From the NCBI GenBank assembly GCA_022821985.1, contig JAJECP010000022.1, forward strand, positions 47,290 through 111,289: a stretch of DNA of 64,000 nucleotides, written 5' to 3'. The notes under the pieces are model-generated. The model searched no databases, had not been told where the DNA came from, and saw only the letters and a program-made list of their open reading frames with translations. Below are positions 48,486 to 58,500 of this stretch, piece by piece. The translations under genes and the position numbers were made by a program. Every line of letters begins with the position of its first letter. Position 1 is the stretch's first letter. Origin of the DNA: Acidimicrobiia bacterium. Its GTDB lineage: Bacteria > Actinomycetota > Acidimicrobiia > Acidimicrobiales > Poriferisodalaceae.

Positions 48486-51227
48486 TTGGACGAAGTCATC
48501 CGCTTCGCTCTGCTGGGTTTCGGGGTCGGTGCCTTGTACGCGCTGGCCTCCCAAGGCTTGATCGTTGTCTACCGCGGCACCGGCGTCCTGAACTTCTCCC
48601 TTGGCGCAACCGCAATAGCGGGTGTGTTCCTGCAGTGGGAACTGCAGAACCGGGCCAACTGGCCGTTCCTGCTCTCGGCGCTGACGGGCGTCGCGCTGTC
48701 AGCGCTGCTCGGCGCCCTGACGCACTGGGTGATCATGCGGCCGCTGCGACGCGCCAGCACGCTGATCCGCGTCATCGCGACTCTCGGCGTGCTCATCTTG
48801 ATCCAGGCCGGCGTGGTCATCCGGTACGGCTCCAACGCACGCCAGGTGGCCAGTTGGCTGCCCACCAACCGGGTGACGCTGTGGGGCGAGGTTGCGATCA
48901 CCGTCGACCGGCTGATTCTGTTCGGAGTGGCATGCGTGTTCGCCGTGCTGCTGTGGTCGATGTATCGACGGAGCCACTTCGGCCTCGCCACCGAGGCAGT
49001 ATCCGAGAGCGAGCGAGCCGCCTCGGCCATCGGGTTGTCGCCGAATGCGATCGCCATCAAGAACTGGGCGCTGGGCTCGGCCATCGCTGCCATTGCGGGC
49101 ATCTTGGTGGTGCCCATCATCACGTTGCAGGTCACAGCCATGACATCGCTGGTGCTCGCGGCCTTGGCCGCGGCGCTGGTCGGGGACTTCCGGTCGTTCC
49201 CCATCGCTACCGCCGCCGGCCTGGCGTTGGGCATCGGTCAGACACTCGTGGGCCGCTACGTAGATCAGCAAGGATTGGGGCAGTCGCTGCCCTTCCTGGT
49301 GATTGTGGCTGTGTTGGTGTTCAAGGGCCGGTCGCTGCCGCTCCGGGACTACTTCTTGCGCGAGCTGCCGATGATCGGCAACGGACGCATGTCGTGGGAC
49401 TGGACGATCTTCGGCATCGGCACGGTGGCGTTCCTGATGCTCACCAAGCAGGCCAAGTGGATCGACGCCCTGACCGTCACCATGGGCGTTTCGATTGTGC
49501 TGCTGTCGATCGTGCTGCTGACCGGCTACGCGGGCCAGCTATCGCTGGCGCAGTACACCATCGCGGGATTCGGCGCGTACGTGTCAGGACGCCTCGTTGC
49601 GGTGTTCGACATCCCGTTCCTGTTGGCGCTGGTCGCCGGCGTGCTGGCCGCCGTGCCGCTGGGATTCATCTTCGCCTTGCCGGCTGCACGAACCCGCGGG
49701 ATCAATCTGGCAATTGTCACGTTGGGACTCGGCACCACCATCGAGCTGATGCTGTTCCGCAACCGCGAATACACCGGCGGCGTGCAAGGCACGCAGGTCG
49801 GCAGCCCTGAGCTGTTCGGCCTCGACATCGGCTCCATTCGCTACCCGGAGCGATACGGCCTCTTCGTGCTGGCGATGGCGCTGCTGGCGGTGTGGGTGGT
49901 GTCGAACGTGCGTCGTGGGCGCAGCGGGCGGCGGTTGCTCGCCATTCGGACCAACGAGCGGGCCGCTACGGCGCTCGGCATCGACGTGCCCAAGGCGAAG
50001 CTGTTCGCCTTCTCGCTGAGCTCGGCTATCGCGGCGCTGGGCGGGATAGTGCTGGCATTCCGGCTGACCTCGGTCAGCTACACGTCGTTCACCAACCTCA
50101 CCTCGATCCTGTTTGTGGGCCTCGCAATCGTGGGCGGCGTCGGTCACCTGCTCGGTGCGTTCGTGGGCGCCACCATGGCGACCGCAGCCTTCAGCCAGGA
50201 AGTGCTCGAATCGACGTGGGATGGGGTGGGCCGCTGGACCCAGCTCATCAGCGGAATCGCCATCTTGCTCATGGTCCTCGGGTACAAGGACGGTGTCGCC
50301 GCCGAGTGGGTGAAGATCTTCCGGTTGGTGAAGCGAGCTCGCAAGTGGGGCCGCTCATACTTCATCGAGCTGGAAGACGTCTCCGATCCGAACGCCTCTG
50401 AGAGCGAACAGTCGAAGGTCCCGGCTCGCGTGCTGAGCATCGAGAACATGACCGTGCGCTACGGGGCCGTCGTCGCGGTCAACGATGTCAGCTTCAACCT
50501 CACTCCGGGCACCATCACGGGGCTGATCGGCCCGAACGGCGCCGGCAAGACGTCGCTGATTGACGCCGTGTGCGGCTTCGCACCGGCGGAGGGTCGAGTG
50601 GTGCTCGACGGCGAGGACATCTCGCGCATGGCGCCCTCCAAGCGTGCCCGCAACGGCATTGCTCGTTCGTTCCAGACGCTCGAGCTGTTCGAAGATGCGA
50701 CGGTGTTCGAGAACATCAGCGTTGCCGCGGACCCTCAGGACATGCGGTCGTACCTGCGCGATCTGGTGGCACCGGCGAGCCCCCCGTTCCCGCCTGAGGT
50801 TGTGCGGGCGATCATCGAGTTCCAGCTCGACGGAGACTTGCACCGCGACGTGAAGGACCTCTCATACGGAAAGCACCGGCTGCTGGCGATTGCCCGGGCG
50901 GTTGCGATGCACCCGAGCGTGTTGCTGCTCGATGAGCCCGCCGCCGGCCTGAGCACCGCCGAGAGCGAAGAGCTGGCCGAGGTGGTTCGCCGCTTGGCCC
51001 AGGACTGGGGCATGGCAGTGCTGGTTGTCGAGCACGACATGAACTTCGTCAACGAGGTGTGCGACGAGGTCGTCGTGCTGGACTTCGGCAACAAGATCGC
51101 AGTCGGGAGCCCTGAGGAAATCCGTCTCGACCCGGCCGTCGTGGCCGCATATCTGGGAACCGACGCCGACGCGCACGACAGCGAAGCCGAGCCCCGTACG
51201 ACGCAAGCTGTGGGAGGCGGCGCATGA
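48486..51227 (+). CDS. Fused LivH-LivM-LivG branched-chain amino acid-type ABC transporter
   Basis: 913 residues joining three usually separate proteins. Residues about 1-285 are a LivH-type permease (EAVSESERAASAIGLSP), 300-610 a LivM-type permease (GLFVLAMALLAVWVVSNVRRGRSGRRLLAIRTNERAATALGI), and 650-895 a LivG-type ATPase with Walker A GPNGAGKTS (near 681), signature LSYGKHR (near 791) and Walker B VLLLDEPAAGLS (near 812). LivH-LivM-LivG are all needed for import, so the fusion fixes the stoichiometry. The TTG start has a GGGAG site. It overlaps the LivF gene by 4 nt. Confidence 0.9.
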   Translation: MDEVIRFALLGFGVGALYALASQGLIVVYRGTGVLNFSLGATAIAGVFLQWELQNRANWPFLLSALTGVALSALLGALTHWVIMRPLRRASTLIRVIATLGVLILIQAGVVIRYGSNARQVASWLPTNRVTLWGEVAITVDRLILFGVACVFAVLLWSMYRRSHFGLATEAVSESERAASAIGLSPNAIAIKNWALGSAIAAIAGILVVPIITLQVTAMTSLVLAALAAALVGDFRSFPIATAAGLALGIGQTLVGRYVDQQGLGQSLPFLVIVAVLVFKGRSLPLRDYFLRELPMIGNGRMSWDWTIFGIGTVAFLMLTKQAKWIDALTVTMGVSIVLLSIVLLTGYAGQLSLAQYTIAGFGAYVSGRLVAVFDIPFLLALVAGVLAAVPLGFIFALPAARTRGINLAIVTLGLGTTIELMLFRNREYTGGVQGTQVGSPELFGLDIGSIRYPERYGLFVLAMALLAVWVVSNVRRGRSGRRLLAIRTNERAATALGIDVPKAKLFAFSLSSAIAALGGIVLAFRLTSVSYTSFTNLTSILFVGLAIVGGVGHLLGAFVGATMATAAFSQEVLESTWDGVGRWTQLISGIAILLMVLGYKDGVAAEWVKIFRLVKRARKWGRSYFIELEDVSDPNASESEQSKVPARVLSIENMTVRYGAVVAVNDVSFNLTPGTITGLIGPNGAGKTSLIDAVCGFAPAEGRVVLDGEDISRMAPSKRARNGIARSFQTLELFEDATVFENISVAADPQDMRSYLRDLVAPASPPFPPEVVRAIIEFQLDGDLHRDVKDLSYGKHRLLAIARAVAMHPSVLLLDEPAAGLSTAESEELAEVVRRLAQDWGMAVLVVEHDMNFVNEVCDEVVVLDFGNKIAVGSPEEIRLDPAVVAAYLGTDADAHDSEAEPRTTQAVGGGA

Positions 51228-52114
51228 GGCCGCTGCTGCAGACGCGAAGCCTCAAGTGCGGGTACCTCAACCGGGCAGTCGTCCAAGGAGTGAACCTGAA
51301 GGTGCACCAGGGCGAGGTGGTCTGCCTGCTCGGGCCGAATGGCGCCGGAAAGACCACCACGCTGCTGACCATCGCCGGTGAGCTGACGCCCGTCGACGGA
51401 ATCGTGATGTTCGGCAACACGCCGACCTTCACGCCTATGTACCAGCGCATCCGGCGAGGGGGAATCGGGCTCGTGACTGAGGAGCGCCTGGTGTTCACCA
51501 AGCTGTCGGCTCGGGACAATCTGCGAGTGGGCGGCGGCTCGGTGGAGGCGGCGCTGGAACTGTTCCCCGAGCTCGAGCCTCGGCTGGGGGTGCGCGGCGG
51601 CATGCTCTCGGGCGGCGAGCAGCAGATGCTTGCGCTGGCACGGGCGCTCAGCCGTCAGCCGTCGATTCTGCTGGCCGATGAGCTGTCGCTCGGACTGGCG
51701 CCGATCATCGTCGATCGGCTGCTGGGAGCGGTCCGCAAGGTGGCCGACACCACGGGCACCGGCGCCTTGATCGTCGAGCAGCATGCCCGCAAGGCGCTGG
51801 CCGTGTCTGATCGGATGTACCTGATGGCCCGCGGCCAGATCCTGCTGGAACTGCCGGCTGCCGAAGCCCTCAACCGCCTCGACGAAATCGAAGAGACGTA
51901 TCTGACCGGCACGTCCGAGACCGAGGAAGACCACATCGAGCGCTTGCGGCGCAAGAACAAGAGGAAGGCTTGGAGGCGCCTGCGGGTGCGCGAGCGTGAG
52001 CTGACACGGCTGTCGGGCAAGCTCGCCTCGACCCGCACCGCCGCCGAAGACGACTTCTATTTCGAACGCGAACGACAACGACGACACGCGGCGATGGTCC
52101 GCCGAAAGAGGTAA
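51224..52114 (+). CDS. LivF-type ABC transporter ATPase with basic C-terminal extension
   Basis: 296 residues. Walker A GPNGAGKT (near 38-45), signature LSGGEQQ (near 127-133) and Walker B ILLADELSLGLAP (near 146-158) make it a LivF. A normal LivF has about 235 residues; here a further 50 or so are strongly basic and probably coiled-coil (RLRRKNKRKAWRRLRVRER, ERERQRRHAAMVRRKR). The tail has no clear counterpart in standard LivF. The ATG overlaps the preceding stop (ATGA). Confidence 0.92.
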   Translation: MRPLLQTRSLKCGYLNRAVVQGVNLKVHQGEVVCLLGPNGAGKTTTLLTIAGELTPVDGIVMFGNTPTFTPMYQRIRRGGIGLVTEERLVFTKLSARDNLRVGGGSVEAALELFPELEPRLGVRGGMLSGGEQQMLALARALSRQPSILLADELSLGLAPIIVDRLLGAVRKVADTTGTGALIVEQHARKALAVSDRMYLMARGQILLELPAAEALNRLDEIEETYLTGTSETEEDHIERLRRKNKRKAWRRLRVRERELTRLSGKLASTRTAAEDDFYFERERQRRHAAMVRRKR

Positions 52115-52119
52115 TCACC

Positions 52120-53994
52120 ATGGGGTACCGCACCGCTGAGCTGCCCGATGTCGATCTCGACGAATTTGCGAAGATTCCGTTCTTCGAACGGATGAAGCTG
52201 CTGCAGCTGCACTGGGTCGAGCACGGCTTCGGGACGCCCAAGCAGACCGGCACGTTCTATGCGTGGAAGATCTTCCTGTACGCGCTGTTCGGGCTGATCG
52301 TGGCCGGAGCGTTCACTGCCGGACTCGAGTTCAACGACATCGGCGGCTGGTGGGACGAGCCGATCCTCTACCAGAAGCTGATGATCTGGACGATCCTGCT
52401 CGAGATCACGGGTCTGGCAGCCACCTGCGGCCCGCTGGCGTTCCACTTCGACCCGCCCATCGGCGGGATCCTCTACTGGTGGCAGAACGACACCCTGCGT
52501 GTGCCCCCGTACCCCAATCATGTGCCGTTCACCAAGGGCAATCGCCGCACACCGTGGGACACCGGGCTGTACAAGCTGATCCTGGCCAGCCTGATCCTGC
52601 TGCTGGTGCTCTCGCCGGAGCAGGTGGACGGGCTGCCCGACGGCCGCACGGGCATCTTGCCGCAGTGGGCGACGCTGATCTACTGCGGCTTGATCTTGCT
52701 GATGGCCATGCGCGACAAGATCATCTTCCTGTCGTCACGGGCCGAGCAGTACGTGCCCACGCTGCTGTGCTTCTCGCTGTTCAGCAACTTCGTCGACATG
52801 ATCATCGCCGCCAAGGTCTTCATCGTCATCATCTGGATGGGCGCCGGTTTCTCGAAGCTGCAGCACGGGTTCTCTTCGACGGTGTCGATCATGGTGCAGA
52901 ACACACCGTGGGTGGTGTGGGACCGATTCCGCAAAGCGACAGTTAAGGACTATCCCCGCGACATCCGGCCGGCTCGAACGACGCACCTGCTGGCCCATAT
53001 CGGCGGCACTACCTGCGAGCTCATCATGCCGTTGGTGCTGCTGTTCTCTCCGTGGGGATGGGCGACGTGGATTGCCATCGTGTCCATCTGGATGCTGCAC
53101 ACGTTCATCATCTCGACATTCCCGCTGGCGGTTCCGCTCGAGTGGAACGTGTTCTTCATCTTCTGCTCAGCGTTCCTGTTCTCGAACTTCCACGCCGGGA
53201 ACGGCTACGCGGTGTGGGACATGGAGCCGGTGCTGCTGGTCGTGGTGCTGGTTGCGGCGCTGTCGCCCATCGTGCTCGGAGCCTTCCGCCCGCAGTACGT
53301 GAGCTTCTTGGTGGGGATGAAGCAGTACGCCGGCAACTGGGCGGCGGCGACGTTCTCGCTTCGCAACAAAGAGATGGAAGACCGGATCAACGACAAGATC
53401 GTGAAGTCCGCCGACAACCAGATCGACCAGCTCGAGCCGCTGTTCGGCCCTGAGATCTCGGAGATCTTCATCCAGAAGGCGGTGGCGTTCCGCATGATGC
53501 ACCCGATGGGCCGCATGCACATCTCGGGCCTGATGTGCCACGTCGACGATCTCGACAAGCGCATCCAGCGCGAGGGCGAGTTCTTGAGCAACGTGCTGAC
53601 GGGGTGGAACTTCGGCGACGGGCACTGCCTGGACGAGCGGCTGATCGCAGCCTGGCAGGAGCGGTGCGAGTACGAGCCCGGCGATGTGATTGCGGTGTTC
53701 ACCGAGTCGCGGCCGGCGTACACCAACCGTGTGCAGTACCGGGTGATCGACGCAGCATTGGGGACCGTCGAGAAGGGCTGGTATCGCCACGACGACGCCT
53801 ACAACTCCCAGCCGTGGCTGCCTGACGGTCCGATTCCGCACACGGTGACGTGGCGGAAGGAGGGCTACGAGCCCCAGGGCGTGCCTCATCCCGGCAATGC
53901 CCGCAAGGTGCCGTCGATCGATCACGACGGAAACTGGCTGATTCCCCGCCAGACGGCCGACGGCGTCGTGATGCCCCCAGCCGACACCGGCTAA
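52120..53994 (+). CDS. DUF3556 family membrane protein
   Basis: 624 residues. The opening (PDVDLDEFAKIPFFERMKLLQLHWVEHGFGTPKQTGTFYAWKIFLY) is the DUF3556 signature, known chiefly from actinobacteria. About seven hydrophobic helices lie between 45 and 390, followed by a soluble C-terminal part of about 230 residues. Function unknown; association with lipid or envelope genes is common. It follows LivF by 5 bp and precedes the oxidoreductase by 4 bp, so it should be co-transcribed with the transporter. Confidence 0.8.
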   Translation: MGYRTAELPDVDLDEFAKIPFFERMKLLQLHWVEHGFGTPKQTGTFYAWKIFLYALFGLIVAGAFTAGLEFNDIGGWWDEPILYQKLMIWTILLEITGLAATCGPLAFHFDPPIGGILYWWQNDTLRVPPYPNHVPFTKGNRRTPWDTGLYKLILASLILLLVLSPEQVDGLPDGRTGILPQWATLIYCGLILLMAMRDKIIFLSSRAEQYVPTLLCFSLFSNFVDMIIAAKVFIVIIWMGAGFSKLQHGFSSTVSIMVQNTPWVVWDRFRKATVKDYPRDIRPARTTHLLAHIGGTTCELIMPLVLLFSPWGWATWIAIVSIWMLHTFIISTFPLAVPLEWNVFFIFCSAFLFSNFHAGNGYAVWDMEPVLLVVVLVAALSPIVLGAFRPQYVSFLVGMKQYAGNWAAATFSLRNKEMEDRINDKIVKSADNQIDQLEPLFGPEISEIFIQKAVAFRMMHPMGRMHISGLMCHVDDLDKRIQREGEFLSNVLTGWNFGDGHCLDERLIAAWQERCEYEPGDVIAVFTESRPAYTNRVQYRVIDAALGTVEKGWYRHDDAYNSQPWLPDGPIPHTVTWRKEGYEPQGVPHPGNARKVPSIDHDGNWLIPRQTADGVVMPPADTG

Positions 53995-53998
53995 TGCG

Positions 53999-55426
53999 GT
54001 GACGACGGCGATTGTCGTCGGCAGCGGGCCGAACGGGCTCGCCGCCGCTGTTCACTTGGCCCGGGCCGGTGTCGAGGTGACGGTGCTCGAAGCCGCCGAG
54101 ACCATTGGCGGGGGCACCCGCAGCGCAGAGATGATCGTGCCGGGCCTGGTGCATGACCAGTGCTCTGCCGTGCACCCGGTGGCCGCGGCGTCGCCGTTCC
54201 TGCGCTCGCTCGGCCTCGAACGGCTCGGCCTGCGGTGGCGCTCGCCGATCGTTGATTGCGCGCATCCCCTCGACGACGGTTCTGCCAGCGTCCTGTACCA
54301 GTCCATTGACGACACGGCTGACGGGCTCGGCGACGACGGAGCGCGCTGGCGCCGGCTGTTCGGGGCGCTGACGGCCGATCTCGACAGCTTGTTCGAAGAC
54401 ATCACTCAGCCGCTGCTGCGGCTGCCCCGTCACCCGGTGCTGACGGCGCGGTTCGGCGCGGCCGCCATGACCCCCGCCACCGTCTTGGGCCGCCTGTGGC
54501 GCGACGAGCCCGCCCGGGCTCTGTGGGCAGGCGTCGCTGCCCATGCGTTCTGGCGCCTGGACCGCCCCATGACCAGCGCGGTGGGCCTCATGATCCTGGC
54601 AGCGGGACACCAGTACGGCTGGGTCGTAGCCGAAGGCGGTTCGCAGGCGATCGCGGACGCGCTCGTTGCCGACTTGATGGCACACGGTGGCCGGACCGAG
54701 ACCGGAGTTCGCGTTCGGTCCGCAGCCGAACTGCCGCCGACCGACCTGCTGCTGCTCGACGTCTCACCGTCGATCGCGGCCGACATCCTGGGCGACCGGT
54801 TGCCGCCCCGGGTCGCCCGTGCCTACCGCCGGTTCCGTCACGGACCCGGAGCGTTCAAGGTCGACTTCGCCATCGAGGGCGACGTGCCGTGGCGAGCACC
54901 TGCTGCCGGTGACGCCGGAACGGTGCATCTTGGCGGGGATGCACGCGAGGTGTTCGCCAACGAACTGGCAGTCCATCGCGGTCGGATGCCTGAGCGGCCG
55001 TTCGTCCTGGTCGGCCAGCAGTATCTCGCCGACCCTTCCCGCTCGGTCGGCAGTGTTCACCCGCTGTGGACCTATGCCCATGTCCCGCACGGCTACACCG
55101 GCGACGCCACCGAGGCGATCATCGCCCAGATCGAGCGTTTCGCGCCCGGATTCTCCGAGCGAGTGGTAGGCACGGCGGTGCGCTCCACCACCCAGATGTC
55201 CGTCTACAACCCGAACTTCATCGGCGGCGACATCCTGAGCGGCGCGTCGTCGCCCCTCCAGCTGCTGTTCAGGCCCCGACTCGCCCGGGATCCCTACTTC
55301 ACCGGTATTCCGGGCACCTACCTGTGCTCAGCGTCGACGCCGCCAGGCGCGGGAGCACACGGCCTCTGCGGCCTGAACGCTGCGACCCGAGCGCTGGCCG
55401 CGCTGGGAGCATCCCGGTCTGCGTAA
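53999..55426 (+). CDS. Phytoene-desaturase/FAD-dependent oxidoreductase family protein
   Basis: 475 residues with the N-terminal FAD-binding Rossmann motif (AIVVGSGPNGLAAAVHLARAGVEVTVLEA) and the family's closing motif LCSASTPPGAGAHGLCGLNAATRAL near the C-terminus. Members desaturate or isomerise isoprenoids or other lipids. It may oxidise a carotenoid or related compound, but no other isoprenoid gene is in the window. The GTG start is 4 bp after the DUF3556 stop, so it is likely the last gene of the operon starting at 48486. Confidence 0.85.
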   Translation: MTTAIVVGSGPNGLAAAVHLARAGVEVTVLEAAETIGGGTRSAEMIVPGLVHDQCSAVHPVAAASPFLRSLGLERLGLRWRSPIVDCAHPLDDGSASVLYQSIDDTADGLGDDGARWRRLFGALTADLDSLFEDITQPLLRLPRHPVLTARFGAAAMTPATVLGRLWRDEPARALWAGVAAHAFWRLDRPMTSAVGLMILAAGHQYGWVVAEGGSQAIADALVADLMAHGGRTETGVRVRSAAELPPTDLLLLDVSPSIAADILGDRLPPRVARAYRRFRHGPGAFKVDFAIEGDVPWRAPAAGDAGTVHLGGDAREVFANELAVHRGRMPERPFVLVGQQYLADPSRSVGSVHPLWTYAHVPHGYTGDATEAIIAQIERFAPGFSERVVGTAVRSTTQMSVYNPNFIGGDILSGASSPLQLLFRPRLARDPYFTGIPGTYLCSASTPPGAGAHGLCGLNAATRALAALGASRSA

Positions 55427-55586
55427 GGCCATGAGACCACAAGCAAGCTGGCATCATTCGAGGCTCTTGGCGATCGCATTGAGAGCGTTCTGTTCGGTTT
55501 GATACGAATCGGTTTGCAGTCCGCGGCGAGCGTGCTCTACGCAGTTCGCGCCCTGCGCAGCGGTGGACGCGTAGCGTGGCTGCGAC

Positions 55587-58500
55587 ATGCCCGACTTCTA
55601 CGACCAGCCGATCCTCAACTCCCCCTACGAGGCTCCGGCGCGCCACTGGCGGCTCGACGACAACCGGCAGCCCACCGGCGAGATACGGGAGTGGCGGCGC
55701 GACGCTTCGTTCATCTCTCCGATTCCGGCCCCACGCAAGCACGCCAAGAAGGGCGCCAAGGCCGACAAGTCGTCGCAGCAGGCTTTGGTGTTCGACGAGC
55801 AGGCTGAGTCGCTGGCTGAGGCAGGCCAGCAGTACGACCTGTCGGAACTGATCAACACGATCCGCGTTGAGGTGGCCAAGTGGCGGGCAGAGCCCGACGA
55901 GCGGCGCTGGCATGTCACCGCGGAGACCGCACGGCTCCTCAAGCACTGGAGGCACTTCGAGTTCCCCGGCATCCGCCCGTTCTTCTGCCAGGTCGAAGCT
56001 GTGGAGACGGTCATCTGGCTCACCGAGGTTGCCCCGAACTCCGTCGTCGGGCGCCGTCTGCGTGACCGGATCGCAGCGGCCAGCGAGCAGGCCAATCCGG
56101 GCGTGGCCCGCCTTGCGCTCAAGATGGCCACCGGCTCCGGCAAGACGACCGTGATGGCCATGCTCATCGCATGGCAGACCGTCAACGCCGTGCGGCACCC
56201 CCAGAGCCAACGGTTCACCCGCGGCTTCCTCGTGGTCGCGCCTGGAATACCCATCCGCGACCGGCTCCGTGTGCTGCAGCCCAATGATCCGGACAGCTAC
56301 TACCGCAGCCGTGATCTCGTCCCGGCTGACATGGCGAGCGAGCTGGGCAAGGCGAGGATCGTCATCACCAACTATCACGCGTTCATCCGGCGCGAGACGA
56401 TGAGTCTCGCGAAGGGCAGCCGGGCGTTGCTGCAAGGCCACGGACCCGAGATCGACACACGCGAAACCGAAGGCCAGATGCTCCAGCGGGTGATGCCCGA
56501 GTTGATGGGCACCAAGGGCGTGATGGTGCTGAACGACGAGGCACACCATTGCTACCGGGAGAAGCCCGGTTCGGCCGACGAATCAGATGAGCCCGCTTTG
56601 ACGGGCGATGCCCGCAAGGAAGCTGAAGACAACGCTGAGGCGGCCCGCGTCTGGATGACCGGCATCGAGGCGGTGCAGCGCCGCTTGGGGCTGAAGCGGG
56701 TCATCGACCTGTCAGCGACGCCCTTCTTCCTCAGCGGCTCGGGCTACGCCGAGGGCACCCTGTTCGGCTGGGTCGCCAGCGACTTCTCGCTGATGGACGC
56801 CATCGAGTGCGGCATCGTCAAGCTGCCGAGAGTGCCGGTGGCCGACAACATCCCCGGCAACGAGATGCCCACCTACCGTGAACTGTGGAAGCACATCGGC
56901 CCCAAGATGCCGAAGAAGGGCTTGAAGGCGGTCGGGGCGCTCGACCCCGAGGCGGTACTGCCGGTCGAGCTGAAGTCTGCCCTCGATGCGCTCTACGGCC
57001 ACTACGAGCAGGTGTTCCAGCAGTGGGAAGCGAACGACGACATCGACGTCCCGCCGTGCTTCATCGTGGTCTGCAACAACACCGCCACCTCGAAGGTCGT
57101 CTACGACTACATCTCCGGTTACCGGCGCGACCTGCCCGACGGAACGGAGACGTTCCACAACGGCAGGCTGGGACTGTTCCGCAACTTCGACACCGAGGGC
57201 AACGCGCTGGCCCGACCGCGCACGTTGCTCATCGACAGCCGGCAGCTGGAATCGGGCGACGCCCTCGACCCGAACTTTCGTGCAGCGGCATCCGATGAGA
57301 TCGAGCGGTTCCGGCGCGAGATCATCGAGCGCGGCGGCACCAGCCACGAAGCCCAGAACCTCAGCGATCAAGACCTGCTGCGCGAGGTGATGAACACCGT
57401 CGGCAAGCCGGGCCGCCTCGGCGGCGACACCAGGTGCGTGGTGTCGGTGGCGATGCTGACCGAGGGCTGGGATGCCAACACCGTCACGCACGTGCTGGGC
57501 GTGCGAGCATTCGGCACGCAGCTGCTGTGCGAGCAGGTGGTGGGCCGTGCCCTGCGCCGCCAGTCGTACGACCTCAACGAGCACGGCCTGTTCGAGACCG
57601 AGTACGCCGACGTGTTCGGCGTGCCGTTCGACTTCACCGCCGAGCCGGTGATCGTGAAACCCAAGCCGCCGAAGCCGACCGTGCAGGTGCATGCAGTCAG
57701 CCCCGAACGAGACGCCTGCGAGATCCGCTTCCCGCGGGTCGCCGGCTATCGAGTGGAGCTGCCCGACGACCGGCTCGACGCCCACTTCACCGAAGACTCG
57801 ACACTGCGGCTGACCCCGGAGATGACGGGGCCGACGCACACTCGCGGCGAGGGCATCATCGGCGAAGGCGTCGATTTCGACCTCGCCGATACCGGCAACG
57901 CCCGCCGGTCCACCATCGTCTACTACCTGACCCGCTACTTGCTCCGAACCAAGTGGTGCGACGAGCAAGGCCAGCCTCGGCTGCACCTGTTCGGACAGCT
58001 CAAGTGCATCACCGAGCGCTGGCTCGACGAGCACTTGGTGTGTGAGGGCGGCACCACCCTGTCTCAGTTGGTCAGTCTGCAGCTTCTGGATCAGGCGTGC
58101 GAGCGCATCACCACAGCGATTGTCGAGGCTGAGCGGAGCGTGGGTGGGGCCGTGACGGCCTCGCTCGACCCGTTCTCGCCCGTCGGCACCACCCGCGACG
58201 TCAACTTCACCACGTCGAAGACGCGGCGCTGGCGCACCCGCGCCGACCTCAGCCACGTCAACTGGGCGATCGGCGACAGCGATTGGGAGCTGGAGTTCTG
58301 CCAGGTGGCCGAAGCCAATCCCGATGTGCTGGCCTACGTCAAGAACGTCGGCATGGGCTTCGAGGTGCCGTACCGCACCGGCGGCCAGAACCGCGCCTAC
58401 GTGCCCGACTTCATCCTGCGGGTAGGCGACGGCGACGGCGGGGGCGAACCGCTGCATCTCGTGGCAGAGGTCAAGGGCTTCCGCGGCGAGGACGCCAAGG

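Noticed and set aside
55427..55586. Attachment site or mobile-element end before the type III locus
   Set aside because: No integrase, transposase or terminal repeat was found in or near this 160-bp gap.
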